A DNA stretch of 64,000 nt from Polydactylus sextarius. Its lineage: Eukaryota > Chordata > Actinopteri > Polynemidae. Shown here piece by piece: positions 10,840 to 25,100 of this stretch. Location: assembly GCA_016801845.1 (NCBI GenBank), contig CM028918.1, positions 12,885,001 to 12,949,000 on the forward strand, given 5' to 3'. Position numbers and translations under genes: made by a program. Below the pieces are notes generated by a model. The model saw only the letters and a program-made list of their open reading frames with translations, was not told the origin of the DNA and searched no databases. Position 1 is the first letter of the stretch. Each line of letters begins with the position of its first letter.

Positions 10840-11268
10840 CTGGAGACGGGAGAGGGTGCAGGGAGGGGAGATGGGGGGGAAAGGTAGGGATGGGGGTGCT
10901 GATGTGTTTAGACTAGAGTCAACATAATGCCCGCTCAGTGAAGTGATAAGAGAGTCTCATGGACACATTTGAGGCTGCTGAAAGAGCAAAGGAAAAGGAA
11001 ATATCAGTGGAGCACATTCTGAATAATTAGTGGTCACCAAAATACTTGAAATCAGTGCTCTTTTATAAAAAAGAAAGACACAAATTAGAGCTGCAAGTGT
11101 TTGAAATTTTACTCAATAACATCTGGCTTATGATCTTGCAAGGAAGTCTAAAATTAAACTACTCTACTAGAATATCAAATATCAGCATCAACACTGTGAT
11201 CACACAGCACGATGTTCAAACCAAAAGTTTGTATTATTTTTGATCAAAGAATAGCTGAGATGTTTTAC
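10840..11268 (-). other. Intron before the first coding exon
   Basis: A 429 bp stretch between the candidate untranslated exon 2 and the first coding exon. The 3' part on the minus strand (10841-10900) is a strong C/T-rich tract ending CTCCAG. Nothing else is recognised. Confidence 0.6.
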
Positions 11269-11385
11269 CTTTTATTGCTGGATCTTGATAGCAAAAAGAA
11301 CGTGTTGATGATGAGCTCTGAAGTGTCTAACAGGGAGTCTGCATCGTAACCATCGGTACTCGATTCAGTCCGGACCAACCAGCAA
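11269..11385 (-). other. sipa1l1: Candidate 5' untranslated exon 2 (117 bp) with a small upstream ORF
   Basis: On the minus strand there is a long C/T-rich tract (11386-11440) ending in ATTCTCAG, a 117 bp block, then AAAAG|GTAAAA. Base composition and CpG content differ from the flanks. The block carries an 8-codon upstream ORF (11353-11327) with two in-frame ATGs and a TAG stop. Another frame is open through the whole block and enters the main ATG in frame, but has no ATG of its own; if exon 1 splices directly to it, the codons just before are two TAA stops, so no N-terminal extension is expected. The length is divisible by three. This is a splice-signal prediction without transcript support. 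Confidence 0.5.
11327..11353 (-). promoter_or_regulatory. Upstream ORF of 8 codons in candidate untranslated exon 2
   Basis: The minus strand reads ATG GTT ACG ATG CAG ACT CCC TGT TAG, wholly inside the candidate exon and out of frame with the main start. Short uORFs of this kind usually lower translation of the main ORF when the exon is included. The effect here is inferred. Confidence 0.4.
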
Positions 11386-13062
11386 CTGAGAATTACAGAG
11401 AAGAGACAAAGAGTATAGATGGTGAGAACAAGAGAGAAATCAAATAAGAGAGCATTTTGCATTGCAAGTTTTACAATATAAAATGTTAATCTTTAGTTCA
11501 ATTACTGCAATAATTAAATTAATAAATCAAGCAATGAAGCAACATCAAGATGAAGCAATCAAGCTACATGTTTTCTGAGTACAAAAATCCAAAAATTTTA
11601 CAAACACAGATCGGTTTACTGGTCATGGGAATAATTATACAGTCTGATGAATTTAAAATGATGTCTGTTCTGGCTCTGTTGAGAATTTCACCTAAAATAA
11701 CCCATACGAAAAACAAAGCTTCTTGGCTTAGACTTGGAGACTAGATTTTTTTTTTTTTTTTTTTTTAAACAGAAATATCTTGTTACCCATACCCAAACAT
11801 TATGTCTGGACTTTAACAGAGACGTGGTCATTTGCCAGGCAACAATGATCTAATGAAAAGATGTTGGGAATTACATAAGCCAGCATTTTTTGGAGCCTGA
11901 CAAACTCAAAATATCTAGGGCATCTGCTGCATTGACTGTTGCCATTTTTAACATGGTCTATTTAGACCCATTGACTATAGAAAAGTGCAACACTACATCA
12001 CTGGAGTGCTCTTTTAAACATGATATTAAATTCTTTCTGTCAAGCATCAGCTCGATACCTAAAGAAGGAAAACTACACACACTTCAAGATTAGATTCTGC
12101 CAAGGGAGTTGTGTCTTTGTTATTGAAATCTGTCTTTGTAACATGAAACAAGTCATGACATGAGTGCCAGTGACGGATGTTTGAGTTGATAAATCTTAAA
12201 CTATATGTCAAAGACTTTGGATACCTGTTTGACAGCCCACACAATGTGGGTTTTCCCTTGAAGAGTTCAGGAAATTAATGAAATATAACACACTACTGTA
12301 TGTACAAAATCAACATTTACAGTTAGCTTAGCCAGTCAAAAATGATTCGACAGCTATTGCGTTACAGGGCATTAATGAAATAACTGAGGATATAGTTCTG
12401 TTTGAGTATGTGTTGGTTCATATCGGTGCACCCCCCCCTCTTCCAGACCACACTTTGTATCACCATGGAGATAAGGACTAGTACAGTGCATGTTTCTGTG
12501 AGTGTTTATATGTGTGTGAGAGAGTAATTGATTTCCTTCCCAGAAACTGCTTTTACTCTAACTCTACCCAGAATGTGGATTACCAAGAGAAATGAGGACA
12601 TTGTTTTTATACAGACGCATTAGTGTTGATTACTTTTTGATGCTTAAAGTAAAGTAAGTCAAACAAATTTGACTCCCAATTTCACAGATGCCTCACAAAA
12701 CCAGAAAATATCCATAAATCAATACTACTGCTAGCAAGAGGGGACAAATGTTTCTGTGATATGGGTGAACTGACCATTCAGCAAATATCTAAGGTGCTTT
12801 ATAGTACCATTCTGTGGCCTTGAGGCCAATACTCACGACACAACAGTATCTACTCTCCTCTAACACTGTTTGCAAGTTATTCGGATAGGTCTGTTTGAGC
12901 AGCATGACATCCTAGTCTGGGATTCAGTTTGGCTTTCAAAACTCAAGTGTTTGAAGTCTAACAGGCAGAAATTCAAAGGTAAAAAAACTCAAAGTCTTTT
13001 CCATTTCACAGCAAGGTGTTGGTGAGCGTACGCGTGTCTGAAGGGGAGATTTCCATTTTCAG

Positions 13063-13071
13063 ACACACACA

Positions 13072-13148
<77 letters not shown>
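13063..13148. repeat. (CA)n microsatellite
   Basis: About 86 bp of CA dinucleotides on the plus strand with one early AAA interruption. It is long enough to be polymorphic and to adopt Z-DNA. Confidence 0.98.
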
Positions 13149-13152
<4 letters not shown>

Positions 13153-16100
13153 GCGACTTGTGCTCTGGGAACAGTTTTGATATGCTAAAGAGGCCTTTCA
13201 GTTTTCTGTTGGCAATAATATTGAAAAGAGCTAAACACATACTGTAAATCTATCTCAAAGCTCACATGCATGTGAGTTGCCTCCAGTGGTGTATTAGTAG
13301 ACACGGTATATAATCATTTTGGGTGTATTATAATTCAGCAATTACGGTTCACTCTCAAAAGACACTGAGAATTGTTCAACTGAGAGAGCACGAATACAAA
13401 CGAACCTCCTCAGAGGCTTTTTCTTCCATGCCTGCAGAATAATTTTTAACTTGTCAAACTTTTTAATGTCATTGAAAAAAAAAAACACGCTCCAATGTAA
13501 ACCTTTTTAAAGCCGCTTTAATTAGACTAAAACCCAAAGGTAACAAATGACAGATAAAGAGTGCAAAAGTGCAAAATTTTTCCAAATGCAAAAAATATTG
13601 AAAACGCTTTGAGAAAATGTGTTCACTAATAAGACACTTCATCTCTCTATAAACTTTCATAGGATTGGCCAGAAAGATAGATTTTTCTCTGTCCCAATGG
13701 ATAAATTCCACTGCAACTGTTTAGGGCGAATCAAGTGCTGTAGTAATTATAATAATTCACTAATGAAGCTAAATTCTACAAAGCCTCGGTCTCTTTTCTC
13801 ATTTTCCTCTAAAAGACTAAACTGCTGATAAAAGCCCTTGTTGTACATATAGTATGCTAATCCACAACGCCAAATCAAAACATTAAGCACAGTAGCATGT
13901 GCATAACATTACTGAATGATTATAAATGTGATGTTAACACTGATCATGAGTAGATAATAAACTGCTAGTCAACAAAACATAGTCAGTCATACAGTTTACT
14001 TGATTCTCACAAATCCAAAGGCAAGCACAGTCGGTGAAATTATAATTCGTACATTTATCATCATCAGCAACAGAGAAAAGCAGTGTATGATTTCATAATT
14101 TTTCTACTGATAAAAGTAGTGCCAGAGTACTGAAGCAGAAATAGCAAGTAAAACTGCCCTGTCCTCAACTATAAGTGAATGGTGCCTCTGAAATCATACT
14201 CTGAAAGTGTAACCAAGATAACTACCTGCAGAGCAGCTTCCCTTTCACCGCTGCAGACTGTAAAGCATTCTTTAATGAGAGTTGGAGAGAGTCAGAAAAC
14301 AGGGTGTGAGAGAGAGTTGGAGAGGAGAGTGAGATGTAAGAGGATTATAGTGTATGTTAGGCTGGAACACTGGGAATTGAAACGAACGACTGCGGTGTAG
14401 CATGCTTCTCTGCAGTCGCAGAGGACCAATTACACCGACAGATACTCAGTAACCTTTAGCAGTGTCTAAACGAGGTCGATTCCCGAGGTAAATATGTGCC
14501 ATAATTGCTCAATGCAGCCAAGTGCTGCTGAAGTTGTGTGCTGGTACAGTCAACTGGAAACTGTTAACATTGGGACTTATTTGCATCTTACAGATGGTGG
14601 TCGCTGGAACCATAAGCACAACATTTAAAAAGAACCAGAAGTACTGTTTTATTATTTCATATTAAAGTTACAAATCGTGTAATTCGTGGAAGAGTAACTT
14701 TAATAAGGTCTCTACAGGAAAAATTCAGTGCTAAAAAGACACATCAGGTCTGGCTGACACTTATTCAATTTAACTAGCTCAACACAGCTAAATGCTCATA
14801 ACAGGCAGACTTAATAAAATCCTATTCTTACCCTCAAATAAAGTTCAGCAGCTTAATTTCATGCTAGTATTATACTACAAACCATGGTGAAAGCTGTACT
14901 GTAATGTAAGTGCTAAATTAATAAAACATATTCCTATTATCATTGTTCATATAAGAACAAAGTTATCATTTGTTTGGTAAATAACCTGCTTCTCTTATCT
15001 ATGCAGCTTTCAGAGAAAAGATCAAATCCTATCTTGGCAGTTTCATTGTCATTTTCCAAAAACCAGTCGATGGACGGTGAGGTAATTATGACATCATGAC
15101 ATTTCAGAGACCAGTATCAACTTGTTGCTAAAAATAGTTCAGTGTCACATCCAAGTGTGAAGAAATACAACTGGGAAAATGCCAAGACGACATACTCATC
15201 ATCCTGGTTTCCAGCCAAGTTTTAACATTGGTAAAGATTAGCAAAGATACGATTATTTTGTAGCAATATGTTACAAAAACATAAGGGCGCCACAATTGTA
15301 TCATAGATTATGGTCGCCATAAACTTTAATTCATGGATTTCTAATTTGCCAATAATTTCCTGGCAAGAGTCCTAGAAAGAGCTATGTAATTTAGTCCTAT
15401 TTATCAAAAAAAAAAAAAAAAAAAAATCACAAACTGGAGTCAAGGCAATTTTAACATTTAGCCTAATTAGTTTCGCAAGGAAATTTCTTTAAAAAAATGC
15501 TCCAATTAAACTCAAAATTTAACTCTCCTCATCCACCATGTTCTGTGTAGTCAAGCAGGTTGTTGTGAAGCAGCACAGGTGTGCCAGTATAGACACTGTG
15601 TGACTATGACTCTGACCCAGTGCACAGTGAGTCACACACACCTGAAAATTACCGAGCAGAGGAGTTGACTAACTGACTGTCAGAGGCTGGCGATGAACAA
15701 TGAAAGACGACGAGTCAGAGAAAAACTCTTGAAAAGAGAGGGCACAAAGAGTTGAGGAGGAGTATCAGTGAGTGTGTGTGTGTGTGTGTGTAAATGTAAC
15801 TTGGGAAAGGACTGAATCACTGTATCATCTATTTCTTCTCTCCCATCTCCAAGCATACTGTAATTTATTTTTAGACAAATGCAGAGCAAAATTATTGTTC
15901 TGTATTCATTAATCAGCGTGCATTGTAGCTGTAGATAATGGATATTTCTTCCCTGGCCTGTGTTCATCACCTTGTAATCACACAGCAGATATTTGATAAT
16001 ACAAATATGGAGGAAGAGGACTAAAAATATACAACAAAATTAATGATATAAATATATCAAATCTGTAAGGTGTGTATTGTGCCGTTTCATTGTCAGCAAT

Positions 16101-19100
16101 ATTACACCTGTCTGCCCAGACAGACGTTATTACCACACTGACTGGTGAGTCAAGTCAAGTCACATCATGTTTCTTTAAACACACAATGTCTCAATAGGTT
16201 TCACAGGCCCAAAGCAGAGGTAGTTTCACACCCAGTTCAAGCTCTCCGACTAGGAGAGGAGGACAAACCAACAAGCTTTGGAACATTTAAAAATTAATGA
16301 AAGGAACATTAATTCAAACTTAATGAATTCAATGGCTGAGAGTGCTACAGGAGATGCAGAACTAGCAGAAATAAATATTAACCGACTCAATCAACAGTGC
16401 CAGTTCTCAAACACCTGTTGCCAAAATGCTGCTGGGCATAGGTGTGGTCGAAAAGCCCAAACATCTGTGTGTGTGTGAACACGTGTTGGTTCAGCCAGTG
16501 CCAGGCCACTGCAGGTAGCACGAAGAGCTGCAGGACCAAAAAAAAAAAAAAAAAACATGGGAAAAATCCAAACTATGACTCAGGCATCCAGTGTGCACCC
16601 ACAACTGTCTCACACTCAAACAAAGAATCCAGATAATGAGGAATGTTCCGTAACATTATTTTTTTAAGTCATCTTTCCCAGGCTCTGTGGATTAGTGTCT
16701 AAAAGTTTGTTTAATGTTTATGTAAGAGTAGATGGGAAAGCATTAGAACTCTTCAGTGTATGCAGACAGTTACACAGTGGTTATGATAGTTTGCTCTGCT
16801 CTGTGGAAACTCTAATTAAGAAACACGACTCACAACTGCCCCGCAACAAAATGTAGCCAAAATATTTTGAATGAAATGTCGGTATGTCAAACCTCCTGTG
16901 TGACAAATTGTAAAAGCAGCAGCCTTGTGCTCTTAAATGGTGTAGAGTCGTTGGAAAACCAAACAGCTTTTCATCTCAGGTTGTCTGTGTGTGTAGATGA
17001 GGAAATGCCAAGCCAAGAAACAGGAGGAAGATAAGGAGTAAAAAAATAAATCAAAACATTATTCTCTTTGAAAGCCGCGAGGCAGCAGGCGCTCCGTAGT
17101 GTAAAGAGTTACAGCTCAGAGCCTCTCAAAGTGAAACTGTAATTGTGTGGAAAAATAAACGTGCACGGCTTGGCAGTGGGGTGGGGTCTCCTCTTTGGAT
17201 CAGTGAAATATAAAGGGGGCTTAGGTCCACCGCTGTTGTTTTTTCCCCTCAAGTGTGAAATTGCTAAAGGCTTTCTATGTCACAGTTCTCCCTTATCCCC
17301 AACTATCACAGAAGGGCAGCGGAGAGATCAGTATCTAGATTTGACTGTGTTATAAAGATCTGCGTGTATGAATGTAACAGTAAAATAATAGTGAAATACT
17401 TTAATTTAGAGGTGATTTGATATGGTTTTATAATAGAGTATCATAATACTCTATCATGATTTTTTTTTTTAATTCTTTGAATGCCTCATGAAACATGTAA
17501 CGACTTTAAATGTGAACTGAAGTGTTTGTAGCCATATAATCACTCTGTTTCACACATTACTCCGTTTCTGTCTCATTAGACAAACAGATGTTTCTGAAAC
17601 ACTGAGTCACGGAACATCTCATTCCGATATACGCGACTCATTTTTTTCACAGCTCCATTGAAACTTTAACAGCACATCACAACTTTCAAATTTCACAAAA
17701 GCATACATATGCACACACTTTGGAGAAAAAAATAAAAATACTTGCATACTTGGACACTTTGTTTTTAAATGTCTCCTTTAAATGTGGGCGCCTGGACCTC
17801 TTTTACATACAAATTACCTAAAATGACAAAGACAAAAAGTTGTAGGTAGCGGACTTCAACCTCTCCCTGTTTCATCTTACGTACATCAAGTTTATTATAT
17901 TCAGAATCATAATAGATGTGAAGATGCAGCAATATCAAGCTATGAACATCAAATCTCCCTTGGGAGAGCAAAGGACCTAATTTGCATCAGATTAGCATCT
18001 GATACAGAAATTATTACTAAACTACATGTGTTAGGTGAAGTCGGCGTCACTGAGAATAGGTGGCAGCTTCATTTATTACCTTTTGATTGTTTTTCTGTGT
18101 TCAACCATGCTTTTATATACAACCACATCACTTTATGGGGAAACATTATTCTATCTCTTTTAACTCTATTATCAACACTGGAAAACAGTAATGTAAATAA
18201 AATATTGGACTGGTTTATGTGTATTTTGTGAGGAGCAGCCTGGCCCATAATGTGGATTAAAGTAAGGTAAGTAAGTAAAGTTAGTAAATGTACTGTGATT
18301 ATCAGAGTTCACAGACTTGCTAGAAGTAAAACCTTAGTGTTGGTATCTGTGTGTAAAAACTGAGCTGCCACAGAGAGAAGTTAAAAAAAAATTGTTCCCT
18401 CTGTGAGCGATAAAACACACCACATATCACACATGTCAGTGAAGCTTTGACCAATTAGGACAAAGTTCTGTCATCACAGCAGTGGTTCCCTGAGAACAAC
18501 CGCAGTGTTCCTGATTGTCAAAGTTTCGAATCATAAGTCAGATATCCCTTCGACTGAAATTCTTCCAGTCAAGTATACTTTCTTTTTTTGGTTTTTGTGT
18601 AGCTACATCTGGGGACTAAAAATGTGGTCTGAGTGAGAGATCTATCTTTCATGCTGCCCTCCAGGGTAAAATGATTCCACTACATCAAGACACCCTGTCC
18701 GTTCAGGGAGGATATCTAAAACATTACAGTACCGGCAGCTGTGCAGGCAGAGAACTGGACCCAGACCAAGCATCACTCTGAGTGATACAGAGGTCAAAAT
18801 AACATTAACATCTGTCTTGTGCTTAGAAATGACGAATCTACAACTCACGGCTATTTAATACAATATCGGCTTGGGTTTTTGTTTGACATCTAGTGAAGCT
18901 GAACTTTTTCAATCTATTGTTAGCATAGTTAGCACGTCAGAGGGATAAACTTTGCAAGATTGTCTATATGGAAAATGGAAATGTCAGTGAATGTTAATAT
19001 ATCCTTTAGCCCCTTTGGATTAACAGCCACAATTAAGCATTATTTATCTGAAAATGCAGAGATGAGTGTGATATAGATTGGAAATTGTGGATAAGGGTTA

Positions 19101-22100
19101 GGGTTAGAGGGACACCCCTCGCTGATATTCATGCACATCCTTTCAAACCCAGTTGAAAGATCTGGCAGTTATAATTAAGTATTCCCTTTGAGAAGCTAAA
19201 TGCAATTCAACTAACAAAACTCAGACTCAGGGACAGTCCTAGAAAAATAAAACATGACAAAGGTTTAGAGGCGAGGGACTGAGGATAAATGCCACTCACA
19301 CTGTGCAACAGTGACACAAATAGCTACAGCCTTGCCTACATCCCCTGCGTGCAAACGTCTGTGTGCATGTTTGTACTGTTACTTCAGCAAACAGCTGAAA
19401 AAAAAAAAAAAAAAACTGGTGAGCATACCAGTGCCATGAGAGTACACATGAACAAGAAGAGGAACTTTACCTCAACATCAGTATCTGACTGCTTCTACTC
19501 ACCGAAGCAGCTTAAGCAAAGCCACAACTGATACTCACAGCAAGATAACAAAACCTTCAATACCCGTTTTATTTTGTCACACTTCCTGCCTTCCTCCAAC
19601 TGTGTTTCAGGGTATCAACACTTCCCTCCACTGTACTGTACCACCACATTGCATGAGCGGTTTCTATGTTATTCTATATCAATTTTTTTCTTTCAGTCAG
19701 AATTCGATACAACAACACAGCGTTACATCCTACCTTTGTGGAGACAATAACACTCAACTTTCAATCTCTGTTGAACTAAACTTGTGCTGCCGATTCCCTT
19801 CCAGCCAAAACCCCACAGAACAAGCTACTGAACCACTAAGCTCCTCACCATCACACTGGTTTTCAATCATTCACAGAGGACAGTGGTATCTGGGTCGCGT
19901 GAGCTTTGATGAATCAGGCCCATACAGGCCAATTGCCCTCATGATGGGCTGATTTATTATTTATGGCAAGCAGAGAGGATTTTGGGAGGATGGGGGTGGG
20001 GGATGGGGGTTGGTATATATGTGGAGTGATTTTCACTGCGTGGCTGATGTTATTTATAGGCTCATGATAACCATGTAACTGTGTTCCCTCGCAACTCAAT
20101 CTACCATGCATTATGCATGTCAAAGAATATTGTTCGGCTAACAATATTTTTTACATGGAGGACAATGAGCGCGTCCTCACTTATAGCCTAGTTCTTCAAA
20201 ATGTTTTTGGCATTGTTCTGCTCAATTATATAATGGGCAGGTGACACAGACAGCTCCACATTTGTGCTGAAAATACTTAAATGGTCAAATGAAGAACAAA
20301 TGTTTTTGGCTGGTGACTGAAAGGTGCTCTTGAATATAGTTCAAATTGTTTTTGCCTCCGCAGTCCTAATTTTACAAAATATGGCTTGTGCACCAGGTGC
20401 AAGTTCAACCTGTGCTGTTATGTTTGTTGGATATTGTGCAATTTCACGTCTTTTTGCTGAGGAAACTCCATTAAATACTAAGCAAATGTAGTTCAGGCTG
20501 TCCACTCACCCATGAGACATACAGGTGGCTGCTCAATGAACTGATGGGGCGCAACGTGATTTCAAACAGTTGTTGTACCACAAATCCTCCGGGCAACAAC
20601 AACTTGCCCAACTGGGTCACTAGAAAAATACTAGTCACATTTTTGATCCAAATGCGAGTTTTGCGTCACTGGATTGATTCTGTCGAAAAACATGAAAAGA
20701 TAATGCATTACTGTAACATGTTTTGGTAGAAGCAGTGCTACAACGGGTCTGACAGGTCTGGTATTCCTCAAGGTCAATTTTCACGTCACACCTGCAACTC
20801 CACGTGTTAAATTGAATGAAAACACACAAATGATGCATCCTATGAATTAAATTCCATTGAAGCCTGCTTAATCTACCATGTTTCCCTGAATGACAGCATG
20901 TCTGTTTGGATTTTCGACTGAAGTTCCATGGTGGCCATCATAGCTGGTGGCTATCGCAGCTGCAAGTAATTTGCTAAGTATCCCTGCATTGAAAAACTGA
21001 CAAGCGGCCGGTTCCATCTTTGATACACCGCAGCAATGTCAGACACCCACGGCAAAACTCACACCGTCACACCTTGTTCACTTGTGGATGTCTCTATAAG
21101 ACAATAAATAAGTAAACGGTGAATTCATGCATTCAGGCACACACTGACTGAATGAGGGTCCTATCTGAGAGGTTCCAATCCATTTACCATAGTTTGATGG
21201 TGCCTAAAAATAAGCTGTAACTGAAACTAACCAAGCTGCAGGCATCGAGCTTGAAAGACACTGTTCAGGCTCCTCAGATTCAGAGAGATTTGGCAGCAGC
21301 TGCATGGTGTGTGCGCATGTGTGCATCTGTGTAACACTAGCCAGAAGATGTCAGATACTGAAAAACTAAAAGTTGCAATTTATTAAAGATATGTGTTTTT
21401 GGCAGAGTACAGAGTGCCCTAGTTAATTAAAATCAAATCAAGAAAACGAATCCAACACTCTTCCCCCAAAAAATACATCTTCACCAAGGTATATGAAAGT
21501 AAAGCAACTATAGAAAGACAAGTGGTCAGCTATTAAGATGACAACTGATATGTAAATAGCTATAGGTAACTCTTTACTCAGTGGCAAACTGTTCGAGAGC
21601 GAGCTGCAGTACATTTAAGAACTGAATATTTTTCCTCTCTTATTTGTCAGGTCTGCTGCATCTGTTTAAGTGCTGTTCTGACCTGCAATGTTCCAGTGAT
21701 GAGGTAGCACTATTAAAATAAAACCAATAATCAGGTGAAATTTGACTTCCTATGAGCACTATAACCTATTGTTTTTGTCTTTCTCAATTCAGTTACATTT
21801 AATAGAGAAAAATGTCATTAAAATAGTAAAACACATAGTGGGAAAATGGCTCAGTCTGCTGTGCTCAGACAGGAGCAATGAAGCCGCCTGGTCCTCTGCA
21901 AGAGCCACCTCCGCACCACCACCAAGAGCCCTCTAATCTGTGCCAATCAGATGACGCTAAACAGCCATTTGTTGTTGAATTGGGCACCAGTGCACGCCCC
22001 CTCCTCATATCAACAGCCACTGCAGACCCCAGCAAAATGCTGGCAACATAGCAAAAGCAGGCGCAGCAGCGAGGGTGACAGAAATAGCAGAGTGGTGAAT

Positions 22101-25100
22101 AATAGAGAAAAAGAACTGTGGTGTAATTAACATGGTGGCTGAATGCTGATGTACTGTAGAGAGATAAAGAAAGGGAGTGAAGTGAGGGCGTTGAGAGAGA
22201 GTATAAAGAGATAAGGAAAGGATGAGAAATTAAATGAATTTAGGAGTGGGGAGTTTTAGAATGATAATTTATGGGAAGAAAGGAAAGCAGAAGCATCGTA
22301 CTGAGAGAAATAGATCAAGTAAGAGATAGCAAAGAAAATACAGCCCTGTCATCAAAACTAAAGAGTAAATAAAATCCTAGTAATGGGCAGAAACTGAATT
22401 ATATTCAAATTGGTATATGTTGCCATGCAAGGATTATGTCAAATGCACATCAACAAATATATGAAAATCGAATTAAAATCTGTATATCCAAAGCAAATCT
22501 GGGCTTCTGCTTAACAAGAAAAGCCATCTGGTGCATCATAAAATACTGATATCCAAAGGTTCAGAGACAGAGGGAGACGGTAAGGAACAGAAACAGAAAG
22601 TAAGATGATAATTACATGTTTCCCAGCAGCAAGTACATCGCAACGTGGTCTCACTAGGTCTGTTTCAATTCTGTAATGCAAGGTTCACTTTTAAGTGCTA
22701 ATGCAGGGAACGTTTTTATTATTATGAGACAGGTCCACAGTGTGACTTAACACAGTATCTTAACAGTTGGCTCACAGCACAGGTGACTTCCTTTAAACCG
22801 AGGATTACAAGCATCAGAAAAGAGCTGCATATTTCCAAAATGGCGCTGCTCTGCGTGGGCAACACTGAGCTGGAACGGCACTGCAGCAAGGAGAGGAGTA
22901 AGAAGGACCAAGAACAAATGCAGCTCACTCTTCAATACTTGTGCATGTGGTTCCTATGTCAGAAGAGAGAGGAGGATGCAGACAGACAGATACATGGACA
23001 ATAGGTGAAGAATGACAAGAATGAAAATATGAGTCCACCACTCTCAGAGTAAAGCAGGGTATAATTCAACAGCTTTAGAACTCTCTGTACAACCATACAA
23101 AGCAGGATAATTTAAAACTGTGGACACACTAACATGTTGTTTTAGTGTGTACACAGAAAACAATGGTGTAAAAATCCCCACTAAAAGGCTGCATTAAAGC
23201 AAAAATAGAAGAATCTTTGTTACTTCTAGCCTTCATCATGACCTCTTATTTAAATGTCTGTATAACTAATAACACTGGCATTTCATTGACCTTTATACAT
23301 GGTGATTTTTTGAGATTGAAAATAAAAAAAATATATTTTAATCACCAAAATGGCATAACTTAGAATTAGTATATATCGGCATTAGGAGTATTTATCAGCT
23401 GCCACTTTCATTAAAACACAGCTGATTAGCTGAGTGCAAAGGACAGGAGGGAACAGATTAACACACTGACACTCCAGGCAGATCAAAAATATCAAAATAT
23501 AATCTGTATGGAGCATAATAGCAACAAACTCACTGTACATGCTATGAAAAGGACCAAGTCAAACACTTTGTCCCAAGTTAGTCAGTTAATAGATGTGGAA
23601 AAAATGGACAGGTTTTGGGTGGAGAGGAAATTTTTGCAAAGAATAGAATAAAGGCTCTTTGTGAGCCGTTGCAAAAAGGTGCGACTGAAGTAAAAGTTAA
23701 ATGCAGGTGGCTGTAATGTGCAGTGGATATATAGCAAGGAAACCCAGTTCCTTCCTGTTGCTTTCTGATCCAGGGTTGTGCCAGCCTGTGCTGCAGCCAA
23801 GGAAGCAGTCTCACATTCCAACAGGAAACACATCTCAGCCACTTCCTGCTTCCCCTGAGGAAGTGACAGGTTGGACAGAGATTGGTTGAGCCAGTAACAC
23901 TCGAGACCAAAGTCTGGGCAAGAGTGTGAGAGTGATTTCCCCAACAAAAAAAAAAAAAAACACACAAACTGGTTTTACAATATCTCATTAAACAGCGGAT
24001 TATCTGCCCAAGTGGTTGGGTGTGTTAACACTGGTCTGCTGTTTTTATAGCACATACTCAATTTCCATTTATTGGGATTACCTGCTGCTGCCACTATTAA
24101 GAAATTATACCACTAAAACTCAAAGAAGCCTGGATGTAGAGCTGCCAAACAGACTGCTGCCAACACTTCCATGTTACCAGTAATAGGTGCCATTGTCTCG
24201 TCCTCTTTTCTCACTGTGTTTAGATAGGTCAATCACATCATGCAAGTCACAGCATGCATTCTTTGATTCAGTATTTGTTTTCTACTGTGTGTGTTGCCTC
24301 AAGCTTTTATTGTGCAGCCTGTTGCGACATCTGCTGCAGAAGGACTTCATTAGAAATAAACTTTACTTACATGGTGTATGGCCGAGGCCATTTTATTTGT
24401 CACAAATGTAACAGACTAGGTTTATACTAGACTACTATGATCTTATACTATGACTACTATGAAGATGATCTCTTGTAACAAACTCTATCAGTTCTAAGTG
24501 GAAAATAAAAACAGCTGAGGGTTTTATGTTTCCAAATTTCTACAAATTTATCTTCTTCTGTGCACTCTGATTTACTCATTTATTCATTGTGTTCTTTGGT
24601 TCGTGTACATACATGATTGTTTGAATAAAGATGTGACCCATCAGGATACACCCATTTACTGACATTGCCAGTGGACAGAAATGACCCATAGTTACTCTGA
24701 GGCCACTGTCAAAACTCACACACTACTAATAAACCCTGTAGCAGTAAAGAATATATTGCAACATTTGTACTGGGGCTCCTGCTGACAGGTAGGCTGAGGT
24801 TTTTGCCCAATTATAGGGAAAGGGGGATGAAGCAGGATAAAGCGGGGCCACTAGAATAGACCTAATGAGGATGTGGTATGATTGCTGCAGGACTGGAGAG
24901 ACACGCGCTCATTTGTGCCTACAGCAAGTGTATTCAATTGGTACAGAATGGCCAGAATGACGTGGCAGAGAAAGCGAGATAGACAGGGAGAGATAATGGA
25001 AGTGAGAAGGATTGATTCCTCACTCACTCAATGTGAGAGTATGTGGGAGGAGATGAGATGCTGTGACTGAAAGTGGGAAAGAGAGATGGATACAGAAAGT

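Noticed and set aside
13000..13240. Minus-strand frame rich in Val-Cys repeats
   Set aside because: Translation of the (CA)n microsatellite.
19090..19115. Telomere-like GGGTTAGGGTTAG
   Set aside because: Only two repeats, which is expected by chance or as a minor interstitial trace.
23578..23988. Overlapping minus-strand frames of 127-136 codons
   Set aside because: Two frames overlap and both begin near a poly-A/T tract. There is no motif and no splice-site support.
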